Shown here one piece after another: positions 53,701 through 64,000 of a DNA stretch of 64,000 nt. Origin of the DNA: Usnea hakonensis (lineage: Eukaryota > Ascomycota > Lecanoromycetes > Lecanorales > Parmeliaceae); contig BLJB01000030.1 of the NCBI GenBank assembly GCA_013423325.1, forward strand, positions 124,204-188,203. Reading direction: 5' to 3'. The position numbers and the translations under genes are program-made. The notes under the pieces are model-generated. The model worked only from the letters and a program-made list of their open reading frames with translations. It was not told where the DNA came from and searched no databases. Positions within the stretch are counted from its first letter, which is position 1. Each line of letters starts with the position of its first letter.

Positions 53701-55690
53701 GGATACCTCAGGTGGTTACTGGGTCCTGGCGATGAACGCAGAGTCGGTCATGGCTCTTTTGAGCTTCCTCTGCATGATCAAGATTAGTCCCATAGCCGCT
53801 GGAAGTGGAGAGATGGAGCTCGAGCCCAGGGGAGTCCCTCAAGGGGGAAGAAGCATAAGGGTCAGCGTTTCCGCTCTCCTCTCCAAAGAATGGTTGGAAC
53901 TTGGAATTGGCAATTTCGCTTGTGTTGGATTCCCAGCATTCTCTTAGCAGGGGTCGGGCCAGACACCAATTTGTATGATAAGTAGGACTGCTCCAGGGGA
54001 GCTTGAGCAGAGAGTTGATAATTTCTGAACCACTTCCATATCCACTCATTTCAACAGCAAAGAGGGCCCAAGATGCTCAGAGGCCCCTCAGACTCCCCTC
54101 CTGCTATCGAGTGCCTCCCAAATGCCCAGGGCGTCACGGCAATCAAAGCTGCGCTAGCCACAGTAAGTGTGTTGCTCACTCTTAGGTCAAAGACCATTCG
54201 AATAAGCTAGTATTACTTTGTCCACAATGTGTGCTATGGCAGAGACATGTTGCATATGCGAGTCCCCCCTCCCTAGGAAATTCATCTAGATTGCTTCCTC
54301 TTGTCTTTATGATGGAGGTGACCGTGTGCACGCCACTTCAGGGACAAGCCTGTTCCCCTTGAGCCTTCCCATAGATTCAGAGGAGACCTGTCTAATGGGA
54401 TCCGGGTGCTCTAACGAACCCTCTAGAAGAGAAGACGAAGTAATACGCACGTTTGTAGCACTTTTCTATTCTGTTAAAAAAAAAATAGGCGTGACCATAC
54501 ACTTCGCAGAGGAGGGAGAAGTTGGCCCCACGTGAGTATGGAGATCTGCAGGAGGACTTACCCGGGGAAGGTTTGTGTGTGGTTTTGGAACTGTGTCGGG
54601 AGTCCCGCGAAGAAAGAGGAAATATGTCGTTTACACGGCGTCTGTAGGCGAGAGAATGAAAATGCCGGAGGACAGTGTTGTTTCTATGATACTTCAGCTT
54701 CAGTCCTCATCCTCCAGCTCTGCATTCTACTCGTTCACACGGGCCTTGGGATACTCTCCGGGAAGTATGTGGGTAGCTCACGTATTCAGGGGTCACTCTA
54801 GTAGTGACGTGTAGAGCAGCCTTCCACTGGCAAGGTTTCTCTCCAATTCTCCTGTTTGTGTGCTTCGTTCTTTCTATGGCGGCACCGACGGGCGCAAGAT
54901 GATGGTAATGGGACAGGGAGGAGCACATGCAGCCTCATGGGGCGACCTGGAGGTCGAGATGTCTGCACTGTGCGAGCCCGTGATACAGAGAGTGTACTGC
55001 TCCATGGCCTCTACGTGTAGGTACTTCTGCTGTCAGTAAGTATCCAGCCTGCACGAAGAGATTTCTCAAAAGGCGTACCTGTACGAGAGGAGACCAACAA
55101 GCTGAAGCTCGATAAGAAGTATTGGCTGAACACTAGCGGAAAAATGGCTAGACGACGAGCCGGGAAGCGCCCCTAATATTTGGACTGGAATGCAGGAGCT
55201 ACCTGGCGACGAAGGGCTACTTAGCAACTTAGACAAGAAGCATTCCATCCCCGTTGCAGTTTACCTCCTTTGTAACAGCATGGAAATGTAAGTAAAGACT
55301 GTGATAGTAGCAGAGCGCCCCTACTCCACAGACATCCATTCTCGTATATCCTCAGCAACATTGTCTGACACACCTGAACTTAGGCCCAATCCATTTACTA
55401 TAGGTGTGGCCCACGATCTCTGCTCCACCCTAGGGTGCAGATACCTGAAGGAGGAGAGCTGGTCCTAGGACTACTATCTGTATTTGGCCAGCGGTACGCT
55501 TGTGGTGGATTGCACAGTGTTCACCAAGCCTTGGTGTTCACTCATTCTTATCATTCATATTCTATGAGCGAAGCTGTGCCTTTCCAGAAGTGGATACGCA
55601 GCGCTCTGTAATGCAGTGCCTCAATTTCAAGCTCGAAGATGAAAGCTCGAAGATATGTATCATATGCACAGGGTCTCTAGCTTAGAATAT
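53700..55690 (+). pseudogene. Eroded coding block, part 1 (unknown, intronless)
   Basis: Long protein-like stretches in shifting plus-strand frames: TAPGELEQRVDNF (~53.99 kb), EDEVIRTFVALFYSVKKKIG (~54.45 kb), FVCGFGTVSGVPRRKRKYVV (~54.58 kb), FYGGTDGRKMMVMGQGGAHA (~54.88 kb), NIWTGMQELPGDEGLLSNLD (~55.18 kb), FTIGVAHDLCSTLGCRYLKE (~55.42 kb). The first phrase recurs in altered form at 57.15 kb. No introns or known domains. It is one part of a larger both-strand block. Confidence 0.45.
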
Positions 55691-55796
55691 AGTGAGATCC
55701 GTGTTCGGGAGCATGGGCAAAACCAGGTAAGAAGGAGTACCCCAGCCCTGCCGTGTAAGGCTCGTCGCAGTCCATCCTTAGTGCTGTAGCGAGATC

Positions 55797-56563
55797 ATGC
55801 ACGCACATCCCTCTCACTTACTCCGATTGCATCGCGCACATGTGAAAACAGGGCTCCCTGCAGAAACTGCAGGTAGCATCGCCGTTGGAGCAGGCAGGAC
55901 TCTAGTAGACGAGGTGGAGAGTGCCTATAAGGAAGTGGAGTCTTCCCATAGGCACCCTACTCCTACCGAAGCATACAATGAGTTCTCTAGGGCTTTTATA
56001 GAGTACAGAGAGCGCGTCCCATACGATCTTCTCGTTTCTTCAGTGGAGATTCTCGGAGACAGCTTCAACAAGACAGGAAAGAGCACGGAATGGGGAGGGA
56101 AACAGTAGTGGAAGAAGCCCGCTCCTTCTATATGGAACTCGTCGAAGATGTCCGTGCTGTCTGAGGAGGGTGAGTGGGTGGACCAGAATGTCAAGGGAGA
56201 GGAAATGGAGCCTGCCTTGGCCGGGATGGTCCTGCTGACCGGAAGCCGGAGGGGGAACAGGATGTCAGGCCCAAGAAAAAGAAGACGACAAAGAAGGTGA
56301 TCAAGAAGGTAAAGAATGCAGGAGCCTCCCGTGCGGATAGCGAGAGCAGGCCCCTTAACGCTGCGGCCTCCAGGTCCACCAGGCAAGGGGACGCGCTCAA
56401 CGAGGAGGATCGCGGCGTCTTGCTGTCTGTCTCGTACTCCTTATTGGAGACGAGCACCGAGGCGTCAGAGGCCTTGCGGTGCTACATTGGCGATACAGCG
56501 GACAGTCTCGTGGTGAAGACAGATAACATGGGCACTGTGCGTCGCCGTTATATGATACGCTAA
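55797..56563 (+). pseudogene. Eroded coding block, part 2
   Basis: ORF 55797-56108 (LVDEVESAYKEVESSHRHPT, FIEYRERVPYDLLVSSVEIL), then after frame changes SVLSEEGEWVDQNVKGEE and, in 56174-56563, a Lys-rich PKKKKTTKKVIKKVK followed by DRGVLLSVSYSLLETSTEAS. Helical, charged, with a nucleic-acid-binding-like basic patch. Family not recognised. Confidence 0.4.
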
Positions 56564-56569
56564 GACTGG

Positions 56570-57181
56570 CAAGGACGCCTCTGCCATCCTAGGGGAAGAC
56601 GCCAGGACCATCGATGAGGACTGCACTTTTCCCAGGCTCGTGAGGAAGATCGCTACAGTTTGATCCATCCCTATTGTGCCTTTCCACCAAAGCCGCAGCA
56701 AACAAATGCCCTTCGCTGGACGGAGCGCAGCCCATACTTTTCCGCTAGGGATCTAGCGTCTATGGCTTTGACAGGGTCTTCCAATATCAGCCTTAGGTAT
56801 TTCTTTCTGTGGTTGGCTTTCATGCCCGACAGATCTTGGTGCATCCATCTATTGAGCATCTTCACGGTGGGAGCGCTTCAACTCGGAGTCTTTACTTACG
56901 AAAGGGTGAGAGAAGAGCCTGCATCAGGACGTCCTCCCACGGCTCAAGGTCCCCATATACTTCAGGAGAGCCTTTCTTGTCCACTCGATGATATTCATGA
57001 TGGCGGGGCACTCGGAAAGGAGCAGAGCTAAGTGGCCAGCGTCGCAAACGGGCTTTCTGCGGCAGATAGGGAAAGCTACTATCTTCACGGCGGATCTGAA
57101 GTCCTTATCTGTGGGCTTGGGTACTCTTAACCCGACTGTATGATAATTACGACTGCTCCAGAGGAGGATCTGGAGAGACAA
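56570..57181 (-). pseudogene. Eroded coding block, part 3
   Basis: Minus-strand ORFs 57181-56924 (RVPKPTDKDFRSAVKIVAFP, HLALLLSECPAIMNIIEW) and 56865-56671 (MLNRWMHQDLSGMKANHRKK, EDPVKAIDARSLAEKYGLRS) read as one protein broken by a frameshift. No family recognised. Plus-strand frames are also partly open here, so orientation is probable, not certain. Confidence 0.4.
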
Positions 57182-57500
57182 TTCATGCTTCCTGAGTGCA
57201 CTGAACTACTTCCACATCCACTCATCACAACAGTAGTGTGCAAAGAGCAACGCAGTTGCTTCACGCTCGTCTTCGAGGACTCGCAACGATAGGCAGAGAA
57301 CCTAGCAAGGCACTGTTGCCACCACAAGAAGAAAGACGTGCAAGCTCCCAACATCCGAGACATGTTCCGATACACTACAAAGCAGAGCATCAGGTCTCAG
57401 GAGAGGTTGAGGAAGAGCGCCGCTACAGCTCTAGAGAGAGGCGTGCAGATCCTATGTGATAGCGTATGCGATAACACGTACGCTACGCCTCTACCCGAGG
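57140..57500 (+). pseudogene. Eroded coding block, part 4, interrupted by a hAT-like insertion
   Basis: Plus-strand frame with TAPEEDLERQFMLPECTELL, a stop, and NIRDMFRYTTKQSIRSQERL. The first phrase corresponds to TAPGELEQRVDNF at 53.99 kb. The frame is cut at 57500 by the transposon and is open again directly after its second target-site copy at 58571, so the host sequence was still an open frame when the element arrived. Confidence 0.45.
57493..57500. repeat. 8-bp target-site duplication, left
   Basis: ACCCGAGG, identical to 58563-58570. Eight bp is the hallmark of hAT-superfamily insertion. Confidence 0.85.
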
Positions 57501-58562
57501 CAAGTCTCCCGACAGTTGAGCCACGAATCAGCTAACTAATAGTTGAACCAGGTCAATTTGGTAGTTAGTTGGTTGGTTCCTACCATATATAAGTAGTTGG
57601 TGGACTGGTTCATAATAGTAATGGTTCGGATCAATGATAATCCGACCCGGCTTGGCATGGATCTTGATTTGGAAAGCTTGCTTTCTCCTTTACTTACCTG
57701 TTTGTTTGCCCTAAAAAGGCCGGGCGCTAAGGCCCGAAAGGGCCTTAGTGCACAGCACTGGCCAATCATATAATCGGATTCGACCTATCCAGAGCTCAAA
57801 CAAACTCTAAATAGGCTTTATACCCGAATAGGAAAGTCTCAAGAACTTTTCTTCTCTAAAACTTTTTCAGTTTACTTTGATTCCTTTTCTTCTACGCACA
57901 ATATGATAACAATATAAATAGGTAGAATTATAGAGTAAATAATACGCTTTTAAGTGATGCTTTATATGTGGATTTTGACCGCCTATTATAGGTTCTATAT
58001 TAAAAAGAAGAAGTCAGTGGATTTGGGAGTAGATTTGGAAGTAGATTTGGAAGTAGATTTAAGAGTAGATTTAGAAGGGGGGTTTCAGGGGGTCTCCCCT
58101 TGAGAAAAAGATGGATTTGGGAGTAGATTTAGAAGGCCTCAAATTCGCCCCTAGGGATTTACAAGCTTTTCACTCTTCTAGGAAGTCCTACGCCCCAGTA
58201 CATATTATGGTAGATATTATGACTTCGTTTTTTTAGGACATTACCCACTTTTTTTAGGCTTGTTCAATGTATCATTGAATTGGGAGCATGGAAAACATAG
58301 ATTTGGTATTATTCAATATAAAGTGAGACGATTGAGCTACCAGAGTACCTAAAGTCATATTTTCGACTGGGTATAATTTACCCAGCAAGATCTACACGAT
58401 ATCGTTGGTAATATGGAGATTTTTTGAACTGATACAGCGATTTTTGGCCTGAACCAATAGTTCAACCGTTTGTACTTTTCAACCAACTACGAACCGTGTA
58501 TATGGCCTCATTTGAACCAGTTCAGGCTTTTTGAACCAACGGTTCAACCGTGAGGAGCCTTG
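57501..58562. mobile_element. Non-autonomous hAT-like DNA transposon, 1062 bp
   Basis: Imperfect terminal inverted repeats begin CAAGTCTCCCGACAGTTGA (left) and, in reverse complement, CAAGGCTCCTCACGGTTGA (right), 17 of 22 positions identical. The element is flanked by perfect 8-bp duplications ACCCGAGG. Subterminal GGTTGAACC/GGTTCAACC motifs are repeated at both ends. No transposase frame. The interior is AT-rich, with a 12-bp simple array (GTAGATTTGGAA, 58025-58075) and the GGGGGTTTCAGGGGGTCTCC phrase that forms the minisatellite at 10.8-11.2 kb. Mobilised, if at all, by a hAT transposase elsewhere. Confidence 0.85.
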
Positions 58563-58570
58563 ACCCGAGG
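58563..58570. repeat. 8-bp target-site duplication, right
   Basis: ACCCGAGG, identical to 57493-57500. Confidence 0.85.
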
Positions 58571-60060
58571 CGTCAAAGAGAACACTGGACAACATAAATA
58601 TACCTCTTACAGCGTGCAATTGCGAAGTGCAAGGAGACACCAAACTCGTATACTATAGCGCTATTCGACCAGGCACGAGAGTTCACGGTGAGAACGTGCT
58701 TCATCAAACCTGAAGCGTCCAACTCCACCGCCACGAAGAAGTCCTTGTACGCGTGTCTGCTACAAATGGCGAGATCTGATGTTGTAATTGAGCTTAACAA
58801 TCCCTCGCCGAGCAGGATATGTGCTTCCAAGGGGGAATACCAGGTAGCAGGAAGGATATGTAGGGCGCTTCGGTCTCGACTTTGCAAGATTCTTGCACAC
58901 GCTAGTACTGCGACGGGACATTCAAAATTTTAGGTACACCTCACAAGAACTATAGAGTGTGCTTCCAACTCAAGGATACTATCTTGAAAGCGCATTCATC
59001 CTTCACGTGCTCTGTAGTGATGTCTTCCTTTGTCCCCCTCAAAGAGCCTGGATCTCGGAAGAAGCGCTAGGGCGATAGGATCAGGGAAGCTTAGCACGCA
59101 GTGCATGCAATCTTGGGTAGTGAGGTCTTCAAGGCTGCTATATCCCTCTTTGTCTTTGTAGCTGTGATGCTCCTGGTATCATGTTTATGTGTACGTGGGC
59201 TCGCTGAAAGCTTCATGCGCTCTCCCTGAACCCCACGGCTGATCTGGCTCCCTTGGATTTGCCCATCACGTCTCTGAAGGCCTTCGTGGAGCTGATCGAC
59301 AAGGCGTCTATGAACCGCCACACCAGATCCACATCGGAGTTGGATATCACTTCAAAGTTTTTCTGGCGCAGCTTGTATGAGTCTATACATCTTGTATGAG
59401 GCTATAGACATGCATCACGTGAGTATGTCGGCGAACCCGGGACCGCCATGGAATGTCCTCTTGTTTTTGACCCTCTTTCGCAGGGCCAGCATTATCTCCC
59501 TGTCCCCAGCGATGAATTCACGGCACGATCAGTCCACCCTGATAACCTTGGCGTCTAGAGACACGTGGGAAGTAAGGTCCGCTTCTACGATTTTAATGTC
59601 ATCCTTGAAGCAGCTGTCTTTTTCCATCTTGAAGGAGGCTAATGATAGAAACCTGTAGAGCAACAGTGAGCGTGCCAGAATTGTCAAACACGTCGTATGC
59701 CTCACGTGGAGCCCACTGGAAAATGGTTCTTTAAAAGCGTCCTATCAAATGTACCGAGAAGAGGGAGCATTTTTACCGCGAAAGTAACATATCTCAAAGC
59801 AGCGCAGGAAGAAGACATTCTTTACAACCGCAGGTCAACTAGACTTTTCATGCGGTCGTTCCCGTCTACGTCAGCTGAAGTGGCCACGGGCTCGACCTTT
59901 GCCTTCTCTCGGCTCATTCTCGTCGGCATCTGGACGTTGAGGTCCATGCCGTTGATAAAGCCGCGGACCACCTCTACTGCCACGGTGCGTGCAGTGGTAA
60001 GACCGAGAGGTTCTGTCTCGGACGTCGACAACTGGCAGTGGAACTTCAACATCATCGAGC
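58571..60060 (-). pseudogene. Eroded coding block, part 5
   Basis: Minus-strand protein-like stretches: EAHILLGEGLLSSITTSDLA with DFFVAVELDASGLMKHVL (58.7-58.9 kb), VWRFIDALSISSTKAFRDVM (59.3 kb), IKIVEADLTSHVSLDAKVIR and GDREIMLALRKRVKNK (59.4-59.65 kb), and GLTTARTVAVEVVRGFINGM (59.95 kb). Several stops. Plus-strand frames are also open over much of this span, so strand assignment is tentative. No domain recognised. Confidence 0.4.
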
Positions 60061-61140
60061 ATGAGACACCGGACTAGCTTGCGTCAAAGAGGGTCTCCAG
60101 GCTCTTAATGTGGAATTTTCTAGTTTGCTGGTTGATTACGCCGAAGGATTCTTGGACGGTGTTGGCTACCTTCAACTATCTTTGGCTGTCGCGGACAAGC
60201 GAGTTCTCTACTACTCTGGTAGGGGCGCGAAACTTCCCCGCTTCACGAAAAGCTTCCCCCACGTGCCCGGTAAGGCAATTGTACACGTAGCTGGACCCAT
60301 AGCCTTTTCCAGTGTGGTGGGGGATATCTATATTGCCGAACCTTATCGTGTCACTGGTGTACTCTCCGTACCTGAAGGTTGGAGGTGCCTTCTAGTAACG
60401 AGCCTCCGGTCTAGTGGACCTGGTAAGCTCATTTGTGGTTTTCGTTTTTGCCTGTGGGCATCAGAAAGACTATGTCAATCTGAGACGGGGCAACAGGATT
60501 CCAGCTACCAAAAGCAGGGAAAAGGTTCTTGTCAGGGCTGATGGTGGGGCTGCCGCAAGACTTGAGAGTCTGAGGAGAGCTCATCTGCATGTTCTTGACC
60601 TCTTCGCTCTGCAAGGCCTTCCCATGGCCTCCTTGTTTGCCAGATGCTGGAGTCTGTTTCCCCGCGGGGGTAGAGGAAGCGGGCGTCCCTTGGGCGGCCT
60701 TTTTGCATTCGGTGTTTTTCATGCTGGCGACGGGCCTTTGCAGGAGTGACGGGGGTTGGAAGGGCGGGTTCCTCCTTTTTGTCGTCGGTCACTTCCTAGG
60801 CGTTCCGTTCCTATGCACACGCTCAGAAACACGTAGGAGTATGAGTTCATTCCACACGCCTTGGACAGCCTGCTGTAGTATGGCTCGTACGAGGCAACGT
60901 AATTGACAGAGTTGTTTTCGTTACCGGCGACCTAGGACACCCTCAGTGCAGCTGTCTTGGAGACTAGAGATATCCAGTACTTAGCAGTGTCCAAGAACAT
61001 CACCTACTGACCCCCAAGCTCCGCTACCAGTCCAGCTTCAATGATGTACGAGTCTATGAGTCTCCACTTCTCCGACCCTGGCAGTACCACTGCGGGCTTG
61101 TTCCATTTAGTGTCAAACCGGTACGAGAGCTGCGCTTAAC
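60060..61140 (-). pseudogene. Eroded coding block, part 6
   Basis: Minus strand, with two or three stops and frameshifts: KWNKPAVVLPGSEKWRLIDS, VMFLDTAKYWISLVSKTAAL, VNYVASYEPYYSRLSKACGM (60.8-61.1 kb), a Thr/Pro/Ser linker (TPASSTPAGKQTPASGKQGG), then YTSDTIRFGNIDIPHHTGKG and YNCLTGHVGEAFREAGKFRA (60.2-60.35 kb), ending near a TAG at ~60075. The aromatic content resembles a structural or enzyme domain, but I cannot name it. Confidence 0.45.
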
Positions 61141-61531
61141 AGGGTTGATAGACAGCACAGACAAAATACCAGAGGTGTTGGATCTAGCCAGCCCGAGAGA
61201 CATAGTGTCCGTTCAGGGGATATCCATCAGGTGGACAGGTACCTTTGCTTCAGGGACATTCTATGTGATCGTACAGTCTAGCGTGGGGAAAAGGACCAGG
61301 CATGAGAATTACCCCTTATCCTGGACGTGCTGTCACCACGGCAGGACCTCTTCGCAGATGGTGTCTGATATTCTATGCTATGTAATGGAGAATGCACCCA
61401 TCTGTAAGATAGAATGGGACTCGTACAACTTCGATAACGAGTGCATGAGGTCTCACTGTATACTTGAGCTGGAGACTCTGTTCCTTGTGGTCAGAACAGG
61501 GCACTTGGTAGACCCACCCACGGCTCCATAG
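61140..61531 (+). pseudogene. Eroded coding block, part 7
   Basis: ORF 61145-61531, open upstream of its ATG (VPFSVKPVRELRLTG), with EVLDLASPRDIVSVQGISIR, GTFYVIVQSSVGKRTRHENY, KIEWDSYNFDNECMRSHCIL and a stop at 61529. It is the last coding piece of the block. No family recognised. Confidence 0.4.
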
Positions 61532-61920
61532 TAACAATCTCACAAATGTATATCTTCAACGACCGATCTGGGCATCTTGAGCGTGCAAGATCAGCTGCGC
61601 AGGGGAGATCGAATTGACATACCTTGATGTTGATGCTAGCGGGTGAAGAACGATAGCTCCAATCAATTATCTGTATTTAATATCCCATCTAAGGAAATGG
61701 TATCATCGAGCTTGCTGTAGCTCCTGGGCGAATGTTCAAGACGCTAGGCTTGCATAACGCTGACAGTTATTTCTCTCCACAGTCAATCTGGATGGGCGAT
61801 GGGTACTTGGTCGACGGTTTCTTATGAAGTGAAACGATTATGGAGTGACATAGATTGTGATCGTCACGGCGTCTAATGCCTTTCGTATCTACTAACAAAG
61901 TGATTGGTAGCACGATTCCC

Positions 61921-62336
61921 CAGCAGATAGGAATGTCGAACTGGTACCGTGTCTATCTCGATCACTGTTGACAAAGTATCCGATTCTCATAAAGCGTGAC
62001 ACTATAAGTAATAGCATTGGTTCCCAGCGGATAGGCGAGGCGGTCCGCTGCCGTGTCTATCTTGATCACTCTTGACGAAGTATTCAATTCTTATAGAGTA
62101 TGACATAGTGAATGATACCACGAGTTTCGAGCGGATATACGAGCCGTTCCGGTAATGTGTCTATCCTGATCACTCTTGATAAAGTATCCGATTTTCAGGA
62201 AGCGTGATACTGTAAGTAATAGTATAGATTCCCAGCGGATGGGCGAGCCGGTCCGCCACCGTGTCTGTTCAAGTCACTTTTGATGACGTCTCCAAACATT
62301 ATAGAGCATGATATGAATGTTGTGTCTCCACGAGAT
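61921..62336. repeat. 104-bp minisatellite, four units
   Basis: Units start at about 61921, 62025, 62129 and 62233. Each has CAGCGGATAGGCGAG, GCCGTGTCTATC, TTGATCACTCTTGACGAAGT, ATTC and GAGTGTGACA. It lies at the right edge of the eroded coding block. Confidence 0.9.
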
Positions 62337-64000
62337 TCTTATCACTATTTCTCGTCTTTGCCGCCTGAGGTACGCCTTCGCATATATCAGTAACCCTTTG
62401 CGTTCAATCGTATGTAACAACGTTAAAGAGTTCGGAGCTACCGCACGCCCTGTTCCTACAGCCACATTTGCAAAAGACATACCACATATTTCAGTTTGGT
62501 CCCACAGCGCCTCCCCATGCGGATAGAGGTGCCCTACCTGGGGTTTGTAGCATATGCAAGGATCTTTGTTGACCTATTCCTCGGGTGGTCTTCGATTTGG
62601 CGCTCTCGGACCCTTTATCCCCGACTGATACCAATTCTGCAGCTCTATGAGGGGTAACTAATGACTAGCTGCTTGAGAATTTCGTTCAAGTTCAAGTGGG
62701 GTTCTGAGCGTTGCACTGGCTTTTTGCTCGCTCCTTTGCGCGCCACCGAGCAAGGCAGATATAACAGATACACAGAAAATAAATGAAATATTTGAAAATG
62801 GAATTAACAGAGGTATTCGTCAAAAGACCGGGTGTACATGTAGCACAGACAAGCAAAAAAGGGCAAGAAGTATGTCTTCTCCATCAACGAGCCGCAGGGT
62901 TTGAATGAGTCAAGGACACATTTGCGGACCACTCACTACCAAAGCTGTCTGTGTTCGGTCGTAGAGATGGTCAATCCTGAACGGTTGACAATGTGGTGCA
63001 GATGTCAGCGCATACTGCAATTGGTGTCTAGCACAACCATCGAAATCTTGCCTGAAGGACGACAATCGCTTAGGGATTGTATCATCAGTCTGTCAGTGTT
63101 GAACACCATCAACGATCCATTATCATACCTTTCCGTGAAGCGCACAAAGCTCTGACTCCCTCCTGGTCGGACAATCAAGACAAACCTTTTTCCTGCTCGT
63201 CTGACAGACGTTGGCACCCATGATCCCACCCCAAGTTAAGTACGGTAATGTAAGCACTGCCAAGGAACTCTGTGTCCAAACCGTGCTAGCATTATAATCT
63301 CTTTTTCAGTTCCATTGCGATCTACGCTGTTTAGCCGCTAGGCTATAGTTAATATTTGTTCCACCTCCAGTAACGCGTAGACCAATTTGGCTCTCCTACC
63401 AAGTAGAAGGTTCGTAGCCAGCACCACGTCCAGGTAGATCGCCGCTGTCCAACCGTAGAAACGAAGCTGGTCTTGTCCCTCTTTTCTTGATGCTTAAAGA
63501 ACCCCCCGTGCTCCTCACCGGTAGACTGCCTTATCTTGTCACAAGTAATAGTGTTGAATTGGCGTTACAGAATTTACAGAGGCTTTTCAAGAATTTTACA
63601 ACCGTGCTTGGTCTTCATGCTTAAGAGGTCTCTATTCAGAAATATGGTATCGCTGTAGTGAATTCAGCTTCCACTGGATGAAAGAGGGCCTGTATCGCAT
63701 GTCCAGAAGACCTAAGATTCTTGGAGGAACGTTCAAAAACTCATCGAACAAGGGTATCTGGTTATCAATAGCACTTCCGTCGATTCGGCTGGTTTGGTGA
63801 CCGCCTTGTTCTGTTAGGAGCCATGAGTGATCTGATCTTTTTTAGGCAGGAGCGTGTACTACGGATCAGACACTGTAATCAGGCAACCAAAGGCGTAGAG
63901 GACAGCGTGAGTACCTTCTCTTCCGCAATCGTTGAAATCGATGGGGAACCTTGATGACCATAAGCAGGTGTCAACACCGGATTCTGTCGGAGTGCAGACA
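62337..64000. other. Gap at the right end
   Basis: A minus-strand ORF 63229-63005 (VPTSVRRAGKRFVLIVRPGG, SFVRFTERYDNGSLMVFNTD) looks protein-like but is short, overlaps a plus-strand ORF and has no known motif. The rest, to 64000, shows no feature. Confidence 0.3.

Overview
The window comes from a nuclear chromosome of a filamentous ascomycete (Pezizomycotina). The evidence is short spliceosomal introns with GTRNGT donors and CTNAC/CTGAC branch sites, a mitochondrial uS11 ribosomal protein, a cytosolic OLA1 ATPase split by six small introns, a DeSI/PPPDE protease, a sugar-porter MFS gene and a U6 snRNA. I cannot place it more finely than this. It has two parts: a compact conserved block at the left end (about 0.1-4.4 kb, plus the transporter at 14.0-15.8 kb) and a long accessory region rich in gene relics, minisatellites and mobile-element debris.

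Layout. 0.16-4.4 kb: uS11m, OLA1 (minus) and a PPPDE protease. 5.4-6.7 kb: a DEAD-box helicase relic interrupted by an 836-bp segment carrying an intact ORF, with a 127-bp direct duplication of the helicase on each side. 6.9-9.2 kb: a UPF1-like helicase relic split by about 1.7 kb of foreign sequence, then a 160-bp tandem duplication. 9.6-13.8 kb: diverged repeats, a DED1-like 3' fragment, a minisatellite related to a hAT-type element found at 57.5 kb, and a cyclase-toroid-like fragment. 14.0-15.8 kb: MFS transporter. 16.7-18.3 kb: an intact coiled-coil protein that appears to be the best preserved member of a family whose wrecks lie at 23.9, 29.2, 39.5 and 51.1 kb. 19.1-22.0 kb: a duplicated block with a chromodomain relic and two of three copies of a SINE-like element. 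25.9 kb: a U6 snRNA gene apparently split by a spliceosomal intron. 32.4-35.7 kb: a multi-exon gene encoding two serine-recombinase catalytic domains and a Cys-rich tail. 42.7-46.2 kb: a large intact UPF1-like SF1 helicase. 46.6-48.9 kb: Ser/Gly-type low-complexity DNA and minisatellites. 53.7-61.5 kb: a dense block of eroded, apparently intronless coding fragments on both strands, broken by a 1062-bp non-autonomous hAT-like element with a perfect 8-bp target duplication. 61.9-62.3 kb: a 104-bp minisatellite.

The left-end genes are ordinary housekeeping genes with no operon logic. In the accessory region the notable intact genes are the tandem serine-recombinase protein, the SF1 helicase and the 16.7-kb coiled-coil protein. 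The last two have degraded relatives nearby, so they belong to families that multiply and decay in this compartment. A shared mobile context is plausible but not shown. All domain names were assigned by eye from motifs; no database search was possible.
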